From: Candidatus Saccharimonadota bacterium
GTDB taxonomy: Bacteria; Patescibacteriota; Saccharimonadia; Saccharimonadales; UBA4665
Direction of reading: 5' to 3'
DNA: 64,000 nt
Assembly (NCBI GenBank): GCA_028286345.1
Contig: JAQBRT010000001.1
Coordinates: 248,001-312,000 of the forward strand
The translations under genes and the position numbers were made by a program. Positions 8,011 to 16,941 of this stretch are shown in pieces. The number at the start of each line of letters is the position of its first letter. Position 1 is the first letter of the stretch. Below the pieces are notes generated by a model, which worked only from the letters and a program-made list of their open reading frames with translations, ran no database searches and was not told where the DNA came from.

Positions 8011-8018
8011 AGTATACT
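8011..8018. promoter_or_regulatory. Palindromic bidirectional -10 box for two divergent leaderless genes
   Basis: AGTATACT reads TATACT on both strands. On the plus strand 6 nt separate it from the ruvA ATG (8025); on the minus strand 6 nt separate it from the ATG at 8004. Neither start has a Shine-Dalgarno. One DNA element can thus serve as the core promoter in both directions. Confidence 0.7.
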
Positions 8019-8024
8019 AGATGC

Positions 8025-8606
8025 ATGATCGCAACTCTAAGAGGGATTGTTAGTGAGCGCTTGGGCGACGTGGTTGTACTTGATGTGCAGGGCGTTGGCT
8101 ATGGCCTACTTACGACTACCGAAGACCAGAGCCTGCTTATTAACGGTGAAGAAACCAAACTTTACGTCCATGAACACATCCGCGAAGACGCCCACGATCT
8201 CTATGGTTTTACGGCACTCGATACCAAAAACCTATTTGAGCAGCTCCTGAGTGTAAAAAATGTTGGGCCAAAGGTAGCATTGGCTGTTCTGGGGATTGGT
8301 TCGGCTGCCAGGGTCCGCGGTGCTATAGCCGCAGGCGACGTTAAGCTTTTGCAAACAGCTAAGGGTGTTGGTAAACGGGCCGCCGAGCAGATGGTAGTTG
8401 AGCTACGTGATAAAGTTGGCCTGTCTGCCGGTGCCGACGCCGAAAGCCTGGTAACCCGCGGTGGTGTTAATTTGGCCGATGAAGCAGTGCAAGCCTTACT
8501 GGCGCTTGGCTATACCGACGCTGACGCCGTTTTGGCACTTCAAGACATTGACCCCGAACTTTCAACCGAAGAACGCATTACCCTGGCACTAAAAGGCGAC
8601 AAATAA
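8025..8606 (+). CDS. ruvA: Holliday junction DNA helicase subunit RuvA
   Basis: The 193-aa protein begins MIATLRGIVSERLGDVVVLDVQGVGYG, the OB-fold N terminus of RuvA. A helix-hairpin-helix region follows (VKNVGPKVALAVLGIG and TAKGVGKRAAEQMVVELRDK), and a C-terminal domain III (about residues 148-192) that contacts RuvB. RuvA binds the four-way junction and loads RuvB. The start is leaderless, 6 nt after TATACT. Its stop overlaps the start of the next gene (TAATG). Confidence 0.95.
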   Translation: MIATLRGIVSERLGDVVVLDVQGVGYGLLTTTEDQSLLINGEETKLYVHEHIREDAHDLYGFTALDTKNLFEQLLSVKNVGPKVALAVLGIGSAARVRGAIAAGDVKLLQTAKGVGKRAAEQMVVELRDKVGLSAGADAESLVTRGGVNLADEAVQALLALGYTDADAVLALQDIDPELSTEERITLALKGDK

Positions 8607-9424
8607 TGGCCCTGCCAGAGATAACGCTTAATACAGGGAAAAATATCCCGCAAATTGGCCTGGGCGTTTGGCAGGTTAAGGATGACCAGGAGTTCCAAAC
8701 AGCTTTTGATGCTGCTGCAAAGGCTGGTTACCGTCACTTTGATTCTGCCCAGTTTTATGAAAACGAACATTTGCTTGGCAACGCCTGGAAAAACTCCGGT
8801 TTGCCGCGCGAAGAATTCTTCCTGACAACCAAAATTGCGCTGGCTAACTTTAAGCCTGCCAAAGTGGCCGCCAGTTTTGAAGAATCACTTAAGAAATTGC
8901 AGTCTGACTACGTTGATTTACTACTTTTGCATTTTCCGGTGACCATTTTACGCAAAAATGCCTGGAAAGCCCTGGAGCAGATTTATGCTGAGGGCGGCGC
9001 CAAAAGTATTGGCGTTAGTAATTACACTATTCGCCATCTCAAAGAGATGAAAAAATACGCCAAGATCACACCAGCCGTAAACCAGATTGAGCTGCATGTT
9101 TTCTTGCAGCAACCAGAGCTTATCGAATACTGTCAGAATGAGGGAATTGTTGTTGAGGCTTACTCACCACTGGCCCACTCCCAAGATATGAACGACCAAA
9201 CTGTCCAAAAGATTGCCGACAAATATGGCAAGACCTACGCCCAAATCATGCTGCGTTGGTTGGTCCAAAAAGGCCTGGTAATCTTGCCAAAATCAGTCAC
9301 TCCAAGCCGGATTGTCGAAAATATCTCAATTTTTGATTTTGAAATTAGCGACCAGGACATGGCCGTACTCGATACCCTCGATAAGGACCTGCGCACTTGC
9401 TGGAGTCCAGTCTACGTTCCATAA
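8606..9424 (+). CDS. Aldo/keto reductase (2,5-diketogluconate reductase-like)
   Basis: The 272-aa AKR protein has the full catalytic tetrad: D46 and Y51 (FDSAQFYENE), K76 (TTKIALA) and H109 (LLLLHFP). The NADPH-binding end has LPKSVTPSRIVENISIFDFEIS. It reduces aldehydes or ketones with NADPH; the natural substrate is not evident. It is translationally coupled to ruvA, which says little about function, as unrelated genes are often packed together in this genome. A second, different AKR lies at 38.6 kb. Confidence 0.9.
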   Translation: MALPEITLNTGKNIPQIGLGVWQVKDDQEFQTAFDAAAKAGYRHFDSAQFYENEHLLGNAWKNSGLPREEFFLTTKIALANFKPAKVAASFEESLKKLQSDYVDLLLLHFPVTILRKNAWKALEQIYAEGGAKSIGVSNYTIRHLKEMKKYAKITPAVNQIELHVFLQQPELIEYCQNEGIVVEAYSPLAHSQDMNDQTVQKIADKYGKTYAQIMLRWLVQKGLVILPKSVTPSRIVENISIFDFEISDQDMAVLDTLDKDLRTCWSPVYVP

Positions 9425-9430
9425 ACAATC

Positions 9431-9976
9431 ATGCTCAAACATCACTTCACAGAAAAGGGTAAAGCCATATCAGTTAAGGAGCTAGCTGTACTCGCTGCAA
9501 CAGGTAGCCGTCTGATTATTGGTGGCTACATGGCACGCAACGTTCTGCACCATAAGCCCGTACTTGGAAGCATGGCAATTTTTCTTTTAGCAGACCATTT
9601 TGACGGCGTTCTTGCTCGCAAAATGGGAGTTGATACACCAAAGCGGCGAGTCATTGATGCGATGGTGGACCGAGCGGCAATAGCCATGAACTTTGCAGCA
9701 CTGGCAGTAGTAAATGAAGAAGCCCGGCCGTTTATTGGCTTGCTTGCGGCGCGCGAAGCAGTTGTAGGCATGGCTAACTGGCATGTTCTGAAAGAAACCG
9801 GGGCTGTAGTTCAGGGTGCGGGTGCCCAAAAACTTGGGTCATTATCTGTAGCGCTATTTGGTGTAGCAGGGGCGCAGTATCCAGAATTTACTGATGCTGC
9901 AGGTATAGCTACGGTGGCCATTAACACCGTGCTGGCTACGGAGTATGTTGAAAATGCGCTACATACTAAACCATAA
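9431..9976 (+). CDS. CDP-alcohol phosphatidyltransferase-like membrane protein
   Basis: The 181-aa protein has the spacing of the CDP-OH-P motif D-G-x2-A-R-x8-G-x3-D-x3-D at residues 58-80: D58, G59, A62, R63, D76 and D80 are all present. The glycine at the middle position is an arginine (R72). Hydrophobic segments flank the motif. Such enzymes condense a CDP-alcohol with an acceptor alcohol to make phospholipids (PgsA, PssA). The G-to-R change and the reduced length make activity uncertain. It lies between the AKR gene and ruvB with small gaps. Confidence 0.65.
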   Translation: MLKHHFTEKGKAISVKELAVLAATGSRLIIGGYMARNVLHHKPVLGSMAIFLLADHFDGVLARKMGVDTPKRRVIDAMVDRAAIAMNFAALAVVNEEARPFIGLLAAREAVVGMANWHVLKETGAVVQGAGAQKLGSLSVALFGVAGAQYPEFTDAAGIATVAINTVLATEYVENALHTKP

Positions 9977-9992
9977 GCTATAATAGTAGACA

Positions 9993-11021
9993 ATGATTGA
10001 TCGCATTGTTACTGCCGGCAACGAGCCAGAAGATCCAATTGAGATTGAGCTTGAGGTAACACTACGGCCCCGGGACTTTGCTAGCTACATCGGCCAGGAG
10101 CGCCTTAAGCAGAACTTGCAGCTGGCAATTGATGCTGCTAAAAAACGGAGTGATCCGCTTGATCACATTTTGCTTTACGGCCCACCCGGGCTCGGTAAGA
10201 CTACTATGGCCAGCGTTATTGCCCACGAAATGGGCGCCCAAGTGCGTATTACCAGTGGTCCAGCCATTGAGCGGGCAGGGGACCTGGCTAGCTTGCTAAC
10301 CAACCTCCAGGATGGCGACATCCTGTTTATTGATGAAATCCACCGCCTCAACCGCACCGTCGAAGAAGTGCTTTACAGCGCTATGGAAGACTTTAAGCTG
10401 GATATTATGATTGGCAAGGGGCCGTCAGCTCGTAGTCTGCGCCTGGACCTGCCCAAGTTTACGATTATTGGTGCTACAACCCGGGCAGGTGCCCTGGCTG
10501 GTCCGCTACGTGACCGTTTTGGCCATATACACCGCCTGGAGTTCTATACACCAGAAGAAATCCAAAGGATTATTATCCGCGCTGCCGGTATTTTAAATGT
10601 CAAAATTGACGCCCCGGCCGCCGCATCGCTGGCTACCCGCGCCCGGTTAACGCCTCGCATCGCCAACCGCCTGCTTAAGCGTGTCCGTGACTACGCCGAT
10701 GTTAATGGCGACGGTATTATAGACAGTCACATCAGCTCGCAAGCACTTGGCCTGCTCGAAATTGATGAGCTTGGCCTTGATCCGGCAGACCGACTATTAC
10801 TAGCAGCCATTATCGACAATTATGACGGTGGCCCGGTTGGTGTAGAAACGCTGGCAGCCCTGACTGCCGAGGAGCGGAGTACTATTGAGGACTTCATTGA
10901 ACCGTACCTGATGCAGATTGGCCTGCTAGAGCGCACACCACGTGGCCGGAAAGTAACCCGCAAGACCTATAAGCACCTTGGCAAGACACCCAAAAGCCAA
11001 GAGCAAGCTTCCCTGATATAA
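9993..11021 (+). CDS. ruvB: Holliday junction DNA helicase RuvB
   Basis: The 342-aa AAA+ motor has Walker [10 protein letters not shown] at residues 63-71, Walker [10 protein letters not shown], sensor 1 [20 protein letters not shown] with the arginine finger region, and the C-terminal winged helix ([17 protein letters not shown]). It drives branch migration with RuvA. TATAAT (9979-9984) lies 8 nt before the start and no Shine-Dalgarno is seen, so the gene has its own leaderless promoter even though ruvA is nearby. Confidence 0.97.
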   Translation: MIDRIVTAGNEPEDPIEIELEVTLRPRDFASYIGQERLKQNLQLAIDAAKKRSDPLDHILLYGPPGLGKTTMASVIAHEMGAQVRITSGPAIERAGDLASLLTNLQDGDILFIDEIHRLNRTVEEVLYSAMEDFKLDIMIGKGPSARSLRLDLPKFTIIGATTRAGALAGPLRDRFGHIHRLEFYTPEEIQRIIIRAAGILNVKIDAPAAASLATRARLTPRIANRLLKRVRDYADVNGDGIIDSHISSQALGLLEIDELGLDPADRLLLAAIIDNYDGGPVGVETLAALTAEERSTIEDFIEPYLMQIGLLERTPRGRKVTRKTYKHLGKTPKSQEQASLI

Positions 11022-11028
11022 TAAAATT

Positions 11029-11655
11029 ATGAATCCAAGCCAAGAACCAAAAAACCCCATATCCGTCATGCAACAGGGCGAACAAACAGTCGCCGAAATC
11101 CGCCGCCACCCAATTGGCATTATCAGCGTTTATGTTGTGGCCGGCCTTGTGCTGGCGGCGCTTGCCGGCATTATTTTTGGCTTAGGGCCACATGTGCTAA
11201 CCAGCTATAGCCACAGTCAGGTTATTGGTATGGGCGCGGTTGCCTATGCCTTTATCGCACTGTTGACAGTCGGCTTCTTATTTATCGCCAACATTGTTTA
11301 CTGGGGCAACCGCTGGGTTATAACTACCGATAGCATCACGCAGATTACCCAAACCAGTCTGTTTAATACCCAGTCTAGCCAGCTAAGCTTGGGCAACCTC
11401 GAAGACATTAGCGCCGAGAAAAACGGTATCCTGACGCACATATTTAATTATGGCGTCCTCAAAGTTGAAACTGCTGGTGAGCACAGCAAGTTCCAGTTTA
11501 TTTATTGTCCAGATCCAAACACCTATGCCCAGAAAGTTATTGCTGTCCGTGAACAGTTTGAGCAGAAACTCGAGAACCGCGAAGGCAACACCGGCCTCAA
11601 TGTCAGCCCAGCGCCTGTGACACAGCAGCAGGCACCACCACAGCCTCAGGCTTAG
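11029..11655 (+). CDS. Bacterial PH-domain (bPH2/YdbS-like) membrane protein
   Basis: The 208-aa protein has two membrane segments (about residues 33-57 and 68-92), then a bPH2 domain: NRWVITTDSITQITQTSLFNTQSSQLSLGNLEDISAEKNG...FNYGVLKVETAGE. The C-terminal tail is Pro/Gln-rich (TQQQAPPQPQA). YdbS-type proteins are membrane proteins with unclear roles, some linked to bacteriocin resistance. The promoter TATAAT (11017-11022) overlaps the 3' end of ruvB and is 6 nt from the ATG. Confidence 0.8.
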   Translation: MNPSQEPKNPISVMQQGEQTVAEIRRHPIGIISVYVVAGLVLAALAGIIFGLGPHVLTSYSHSQVIGMGAVAYAFIALLTVGFLFIANIVYWGNRWVITTDSITQITQTSLFNTQSSQLSLGNLEDISAEKNGILTHIFNYGVLKVETAGEHSKFQFIYCPDPNTYAQKVIAVREQFEQKLENREGNTGLNVSPAPVTQQQAPPQPQA

Positions 11656-11658
11656 AGA

Positions 11659-11958
11659 CTACTCGTTAAAGGGGTTATTGCGCGCTTGTTCAAACAGCGT
11701 TTGAACGCTGACGCTATTATCGCGCAGGTCTTCGAGCTGTTTCACGACTGCTTTATCAATCTTTGGGATATGAATAGCCGTTACTTCACTATTAACAGAA
11801 GTGTCGGATGGCTGGGCGCTGCTTAAACGGTTAATCCCGTACAGGGTGTAGCCATAGACAGCAGCAATAATAACCAAGAATGCAATTACCCGGTAACGGC
11901 CGGCGCTTTCTAGAGTGTTTAAAGCAGTCTGCTTAATATTTATTGGTTGTTTTTTCAT
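11659..11958 (-). CDS. Small membrane-anchored protein at the PilP position of the pilus operon
   Basis: The 99-aa protein has a single membrane segment (residues about 24-40) and a polar domain behind it with PKIDKAVVKQLEDLRDNSVSVQTLFEQARNNPFNE. It is the last gene of pilM-pilN-pilO and overlaps pilO by 4 nt. In many type IV pilus operons this position is taken by pilP, a linker between the inner-membrane complex and the secretin. This protein has no lipobox and the cell envelope may have no outer membrane, so PilP-like is positional inference only. Confidence 0.65.
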   Translation of the reverse strand: MKKQPINIKQTALNTLESAGRYRVIAFLVIIAAVYGYTLYGINRLSSAQPSDTSVNSEVTAIHIPKIDKAVVKQLEDLRDNSVSVQTLFEQARNNPFNE

Positions 11959-12605
11959 GGCTTTATGTAAATATCCAATACTAGGCTAAATGAAAACTTG
12001 TTGTGGAATGTGTTGTCGGGTTGGATGCTAATACTGCTAACTAATGCAGTTTGGCGGTTATGCTCGAGGGAGGACAGGAAGTTAATTAGCTGTGAATAGC
12101 TGGCCAAGGTGCTGGTGCTGCTGGTGATAGTTAGCTGTAGGTCGTAGACGCCAGGGATTGTTAGTACTGGTGTTAGTTGGGACAGTTGCGGGTTGGTGCC
12201 GCTGGTGGCTGAAGCACCGGCTACAGAGCCAGTGGCTGCGGTAGCGCCCTTGACTGGGGCAGCACCGTTACCAAGCGTCGAGGCAGGGAAGTTGATCGAA
12301 TCGAGTAGAATCTGGTTGTCACCGGCAATCTTAACAATCTGCCGAACAGCTTGGGCCTGGTTCTTATTTTCTGGGACAACTACCTTGGCAATATTATAGA
12401 GGTCAGTAGAGGCAGTGATATCTTTTTTAGCCTGCTTTAGGGCAGTTTCTTGGCGGCCAAGGGCATCAACTTTGGCTTTGAGGCCAACCAGCTTATCGGA
12501 CTCTTTCTTAAGTAGCACTTGGCCAACGTAGGTACCGCCAACGATACCCGTCATAAGCAAGATAACCAAAGCGCACATAACGTAGAAGCTTCGTTTGGCG
12601 CTCAT
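11955..12605 (-). CDS. pilO: Type IV pilus inner-membrane assembly protein PilO
   Basis: The 216-aa bitopic protein has a short cytoplasmic start, one membrane segment (residues about 7-28), a coiled-coil (KESDKLVGLKAKVDALGRQETALKQAKKDI) and a periplasmic-type alpha/beta domain (GVYDLQLTITSSTSTLASYSQLINFLSSLEHNRQTALVSSISIQPD), as in PilO. It would pair with PilN and connect PilM to the pilus platform. A Gly/Ala/Thr-rich linker near residues 110-140 is unusual but not disruptive. It overlaps both neighbours by 4 nt. Confidence 0.85.
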   Translation of the reverse strand: MSAKRSFYVMCALVILLMTGIVGGTYVGQVLLKKESDKLVGLKAKVDALGRQETALKQAKKDITASTDLYNIAKVVVPENKNQAQAVRQIVKIAGDNQILLDSINFPASTLGNGAAPVKGATAATGSVAGASATSGTNPQLSQLTPVLTIPGVYDLQLTITSSTSTLASYSQLINFLSSLEHNRQTALVSSISIQPDNTFHNKFSFSLVLDIYIKP

Positions 12606-13201
12606 GATTTCTTCCCTTGGTTTACAAACAGGAACGGATTGTTGGTGTTAAACAGGGCACGGAGATGTACGGTACAAGGGTAGTTTGGATCACGGTTGTT
12701 GTCGCTTGAACAGCTGACGTTATCAATATCAACTTTTGAGAATATCTGGTTTTTGGGGTCGGCTAGATTAACCTGAACCTGGGTGGCTGTTGTATAGCTG
12801 GTAGCGGTGGCACTGAGCGTTAGCCCGCCAGACACTTTGTTAATGTTGAGCGAGGTGAGGATGCTGCCGTTTGGCATATTGGAACCGACTTGGGTAATAA
12901 GTTTTGAGAAGAGCACTTCTTGGCCCAAGACCTGAACGGCTAACTTGAGACTGTTGCTAATGTCCTGGGCCTGCTTCTTAGTCTCATCCAGTTTTTCTTT
13001 CTTGAGCTGGGCTTGGGCTTGGCTGACCTGCCGAGAGTAATCTTTAATAGAGGCTTCCATGGTAACCAGGCCAAATGTAACGATCAAAACCAGGCCGAGT
13101 AGGCTAAAGAACAAGGTTGACGCCCACTTGCGGAGCATAACATTGCGCCGGGCATAGCCGTAGCTGTCTTTCAATTCTGGTGGCATGAGGTTGAGCATCA
13201 T
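12602..13201 (-). CDS. pilN: Type IV pilus inner-membrane assembly protein PilN
   Basis: The 199-aa protein starts MMLNLMPPELKDSYGYARRN, carrying the conserved N-terminal INLLP-like PilM-binding stretch (LNLMPPE). A membrane segment follows (about residues 29-48), then a coiled coil and a ferredoxin-like domain (SILTSLNINKVSGGLTLSATATSYTTATQVQVNL). PilN binds PilM in the cytoplasm and PilO outside the membrane. It overlaps pilM and pilO by 4 nt each. Confidence 0.9.
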   Translation of the reverse strand: MMLNLMPPELKDSYGYARRNVMLRKWASTLFFSLLGLVLIVTFGLVTMEASIKDYSRQVSQAQAQLKKEKLDETKKQAQDISNSLKLAVQVLGQEVLFSKLITQVGSNMPNGSILTSLNINKVSGGLTLSATATSYTTATQVQVNLADPKNQIFSKVDIDNVSCSSDNNRDPNYPCTVHLRALFNTNNPFLFVNQGKKS

Positions 13202-14280
13202 TTAAAGAGCTCCTTGGGCTTAGCCAAGCTAAGGCCAGCAACAGTGGCGTACATTGGTTTATCGGCTTGCGAAGGCGGCTGAAGCCCCTTGTAATTAAAC
13301 GACTGCCAAGGATCTATATGGCGAACAGCCAAACGGATGGCATTGGTTAAATATTCGCTCAGCCCGGGCATGTTGGCGCCGCCACCAAGGGTAACAATTT
13401 GGCTAATTGGCCGGTCGGAGCCGTAGCGCTCTTCGTAGTAGCGCATCATGCGGCGGATTTCTTTTACAATGTCTTGCAGGATGGGGTCGAGAGCTTTTGT
13501 AATCTCTGCCTGGCGCTTGCTTGGGCCAAGCCCATACTTGGTTTTAATAAGGCCTGCTTCTTGGTCAGTTACACCCAGGGCGGCCTGGATGCTATTGGTA
13601 AATACATCACCGCCACCTTGGACAGTACCAGTTACCATGACATGTTGGTCATAGATGCTGATGTCGGCTGACAACGAGCCAAAATCAATAATCACGGTAG
13701 CGATGTCACTGTGCTGGTCGGTCGAGAAAAGGCGGCCCGATGAACTGAGTGTTGGCTCAATTAACACTGGTTCAAGGCCTGTAATTTGGGCAAAGTCCAG
13801 ATACGAATCAACGATGGTTTTTGGAACGGCAACCACAAACAGCTCAATATTTTCAGCGTCTTCTTTAATAATTTCATAATCTAGGTACAGTTCTGCGAGT
13901 GGCATGGAGATGTATTGTTCGGCTTCGAGTTCAACGGCATTTTTTAGCTCTTTGGGCTTGAGTTTTGGCAGCTGCAATGACCTGGTGTAGGTGCGGTAAG
14001 CCGGAATGGCGAGGGCAGCGCGGCGGGTAGTGATATCGCCAATCAGGTGCTTATCAAATAGGTCAAAAGCTGCCTTGGCAATCACTTCTGGCTGGACAAT
14101 GACGCCGTCTGATTGGGCGGCTTTATCGAAAGTAGTAAAACCGTAGCCAATAACTTTTGGATGATGGGCCTTGCTCCCATCGGCCGAAATCTGCATGACC
14201 TTGAGCGAACCATGGCCAATATCCAACCCGAACAGGGGTTTGTCATGGAAAAATGATGATATTTTTACTGTTTTATTCAT
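13198..14280 (-). CDS. pilM: Type IV pilus actin-like ATPase PilM
   Basis: The FtsA-like PilM fold is visible: PLFGLDIGHGSLKVMQI (phosphate 1) near residue 15, VIIDFGSLSADISIY (phosphate 2) and IVTLGGGANMPGLSEYL (adenosine motif) near residue 290. The ATG at 14280 is chosen over the GTG at 14289 because GGTGG sits about 6 nt upstream of it. This gives 360 aa. A TATACT box at about 14313-14318 on the minus strand suggests a separate promoter for pilM-N-O. Confidence 0.93.
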   Translation of the reverse strand: MNKTVKISSFFHDKPLFGLDIGHGSLKVMQISADGSKAHHPKVIGYGFTTFDKAAQSDGVIVQPEVIAKAAFDLFDKHLIGDITTRRAALAIPAYRTYTRSLQLPKLKPKELKNAVELEAEQYISMPLAELYLDYEIIKEDAENIELFVVAVPKTIVDSYLDFAQITGLEPVLIEPTLSSSGRLFSTDQHSDIATVIIDFGSLSADISIYDQHVMVTGTVQGGGDVFTNSIQAALGVTDQEAGLIKTKYGLGPSKRQAEITKALDPILQDIVKEIRRMMRYYEERYGSDRPISQIVTLGGGANMPGLSEYLTNAIRLAVRHIDPWQSFNYKGLQPPSQADKPMYATVAGLSLAKPKELFK

Positions 14281-14343
14281 GCTGCCCACCGTAGGCTAAA
14301 CCTTTATGCTTAGTATAGCAGATAGTGCGGTAAATAACAGGGA

Positions 14344-16215
14344 TCATAACGTCGGGATATCGGCCGGGCAAGTGTTGGTGTAGCTAGTGCCGCTTATCGC
14401 CCATTTGCTGCGTAAATATTCTTGTATTGACTGGGTTTCAGAGCAGGTTAGGGCGTGGTCGTAGACGATCAGCTCAGCATAATCGCCATTAAAATAAGCG
14501 GTGCCACTGCCGGGCATGGCGCCGGTTCGTGTGCCCCCAAAGTACAGCTGGTCGATACCATAGGTATATGGGCTGCCGCTTGGCTGATAGTTGTCGGCTT
14601 CGGTGACCAATGCTCCGTTGGTGTATAGGAAACTATTAACTTTGGCGCTGTCCTGGATTTCGAAACGGCTGGCAAAGATGTTGGCAACATTACTACAGGT
14701 AGTGCAGGCGTAGCTTGTCCGGTAGACACCGGCGGTTGTGCCGGAGTAAATGCTTGATATGCCATTACCGGAACTGTTGCGTAGTAGGGCGATTATCGAG
14801 CTGCCGGCGGTTGTATCGTTATTAACGCCTGAGCTGGTGCCACTTATGACACGGCCATCAGTGGAGCTGGTGGAGTAATTTGGCTTAATTACGGCAAAGG
14901 CGGTCATTTCACGCTTGCCGGCCAGGGCGGTAGTTAGGCTGGACAACAAAGCACCGTTATTAAAGCGTACAATCGGTTTGCTATTGAGGGCATTATCGAC
15001 GCGCGTTGGCGAAGTCCCGTAGGTAAAGGCTGCATTGTTGCCGTTACCGGATTTATCAATCCACAAGCCAACACTATCACCAGCATCGGCCTGAGAAATT
15101 GTTGTGGCCGAATATGAAATGCTGAGCTGGTTACTGGCTTTGCTTAGGTGCCGGCTACCACTTCCGGATACATACTGGATAGCCAGTCCCAGCCGGCCGA
15201 CACTAGGGTCCCAGTTACTGTTGTTGATGATCTCTTGGACTATGCTCGTGACGTCATAGGTGGTGTTGTTGCCTGGAGGACAGTTGTTTTCAGATACAGT
15301 AGAAGACGCAACGGTATGTAGGTTGGCGGTTGCCAATGGTGTTTTTAGTTGGTTAGAGCCGCTTTGGGTGAACAAGTCAGGGCTGGGGTTGCTAGAAGTT
15401 TTATAAAAGCCATATAACTTGTGGGTTACAGAACCGCCGGCACCCGCCGGATTGGCACAGGCCAACGTCAAAGTTGCATTGGTAATGGTGGCGTTTTTAG
15501 GAACGCTGACGTTGGAATATACCAGACCGATGTTGAGGTATTTAGAAGCATTGGTAGTACAGATCGAGTTACTGAACTCAGCAGCATCACAGATGTGCAT
15601 CTCGAAGTCGTTGCTTTGCCACGAAGCGAGCGTCTGGGTACCGTTGTCAGCCCGCTCTTCAAGGGTGTCGCGGGTGGTATCACTGACATTGCCAAAGGTC
15701 GTGGTTGGCACGGCAGTCGTGGTAGAGGAACCGACTTTTTTGAGTGTTACATAATCGCTGGCATCAAGCCATACTACCGGAGCGTAGTTATCGGGGGTTT
15801 TACAGGTCGCAAAACTGTTGACTATTTCGGAGCGGATGTTAAAAACGTACCGGGCGCTGACAGAGTTTTTTGGCAGGTAGACGCTACCAGTCCCCTGGAT
15901 ATTCTTGGTGAGGCCATCAGCGGAGGTGCTTATAACGTCAGCTTTAAACGTCAAGCGGTACTTGCTGTTACTCACCAGGTCCGTTTCGGCGGTTCCGGTA
16001 TAGTTGCCGCAAGCAGCGTTATCAAACTGTTCCTGGGCGTAGTCAATGGCCGCCTTAGAGGCCATACGGGCCATTTGGGAGTACGATTGGCGATAGGTTA
16101 ACGTCAAGTTGTTACTGGCAGCACCCAGTACGGTATAGGCAGTAATAGCCATCAGCGCCATTAACAGGATAATGACCGGGAGGGCAAAGCCACGGCTATC
16201 GAGTTTACGGCTCAT
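14344..16215 (-). CDS. Large minor pilin (PilX-like) with a lectin-like LamG domain split by a second beta-sandwich
   Basis: The 623-aa protein has an N-terminal PilX-like membrane helix (residues about 10-32, RGFALPVIILLMALMAITAYTVL), which lacks the usual Glu5, then a pilin-like region up to about residue 140. From about 148 (VVWLDASDYVTL) a concanavalin/LamG fold begins. It is interrupted at about 195-375 by a DNRLRE-like domain (VPKNATITNATLTLACANP, YDVTSIVQEIIN, LGLAIQYVSGSGSRHLSKASNQLSISYS) and resumes with SVGLWIDKSGNGNNA to the end (YFNGDYAELIVYDHALTCSETQSIQEYLRSKW). This suits a pilus-tip adhesin. It overlaps the preceding prepilin by 4 nt. Domain names are by pattern, not by search. 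Confidence 0.75.
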   Translation of the reverse strand: MSRKLDSRGFALPVIILLMALMAITAYTVLGAASNNLTLTYRQSYSQMARMASKAAIDYAQEQFDNAACGNYTGTAETDLVSNSKYRLTFKADVISTSADGLTKNIQGTGSVYLPKNSVSARYVFNIRSEIVNSFATCKTPDNYAPVVWLDASDYVTLKKVGSSTTTAVPTTTFGNVSDTTRDTLEERADNGTQTLASWQSNDFEMHICDAAEFSNSICTTNASKYLNIGLVYSNVSVPKNATITNATLTLACANPAGAGGSVTHKLYGFYKTSSNPSPDLFTQSGSNQLKTPLATANLHTVASSTVSENNCPPGNNTTYDVTSIVQEIINNSNWDPSVGRLGLAIQYVSGSGSRHLSKASNQLSISYSATTISQADAGDSVGLWIDKSGNGNNAAFTYGTSPTRVDNALNSKPIVRFNNGALLSSLTTALAGKREMTAFAVIKPNYSTSSTDGRVISGTSSGVNNDTTAGSSIIALLRNSSGNGISSIYSGTTAGVYRTSYACTTCSNVANIFASRFEIQDSAKVNSFLYTNGALVTEADNYQPSGSPYTYGIDQLYFGGTRTGAMPGSGTAYFNGDYAELIVYDHALTCSETQSIQEYLRSKWAISGTSYTNTCPADIPTL

Positions 16216-16940
16216 TGGTTCAGCCTCCTGAGGGTTATGGTTGAGGTGGCGCTCACAGGTTCAGCGAAAGCCGTATCGGTTAGGGTTAAGTTGATGGCTA
16301 CCAGGGATGCCTGTTCGGGTGTGGTCACAACCGTGCCGGAGCTATTTTTGTACGTCACTGTCATGCTGCTGAGACGATCTGTTAAGAGGATATCGGCCGG
16401 GCAGCTGGGTGAGGCATTGGCAGCCGGGCATGTCTGCTTACGGAAACTGGTGCCACAAGTAGCCATGGTGCTTGGCGCCGTTACGATACGTTTGTAGAGG
16501 TTGGTGCCACTCGTGAAGATAATGATGTTCTCATAAAGCGGGTCATTTAATTCTTTGGTGCTTTGCGGCGAACAGCCAAGGGTATTTATGTATACCGCTG
16601 AACGGCTGGCTGAGCGGTGGCTGCCAGTCTCGGCCGGCGTGGAAATAATAAACTTCAGCGGGTTGCTCGAAGCAACCCAGCCACCGCTTGGGGCATAAGA
16701 ATCGGTTAGGCCGGTATTGAGGTCGCTAACAAATGCGTTGGCAAAGAAAACATCGTCTTGCAGGTTAAAAATTGCCGCTTGGGCAGTCACCTGGAGGTTC
16801 ACTTGGGTGCTGTTTTTGGTTAGCTCACCAAATTGCCGGAAGAGGTAGCTCATCATAAAAGCAATGACTGCCATCAGGATCGGACAAATTACCATTAGTT
16901 CGACAATGGTAAAGCCTAATTCGTTGCGGCTGCGTCTCAT
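16212..16940 (-). CDS. Minor prepilin (PilW/PilJ-like)
   Basis: A class III signal is present: RRSRNELG|FTIVELMVICPILMAVIAFMMSYLF, with Glu5 after the predicted cleavage site. The start is taken at ATG 16940, directly after the previous stop (16942), giving 242 aa; the longer in-frame extension overlaps the upstream prepilin and would bury the signal. Cysteines are frequent in the C-terminal part (TCGTSFRKQTCPAANASPSCPADI). It would be cleaved by a prepilin peptidase not in this window and join the pilus initiation complex. Confidence 0.85.
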   Translation of the reverse strand: MRRSRNELGFTIVELMVICPILMAVIAFMMSYLFRQFGELTKNSTQVNLQVTAQAAIFNLQDDVFFANAFVSDLNTGLTDSYAPSGGWVASSNPLKFIISTPAETGSHRSASRSAVYINTLGCSPQSTKELNDPLYENIIIFTSGTNLYKRIVTAPSTMATCGTSFRKQTCPAANASPSCPADILLTDRLSSMTVTYKNSSGTVVTTPEQASLVAINLTLTDTAFAEPVSATSTITLRRLNQ

Positions 16941-16941
16941 C

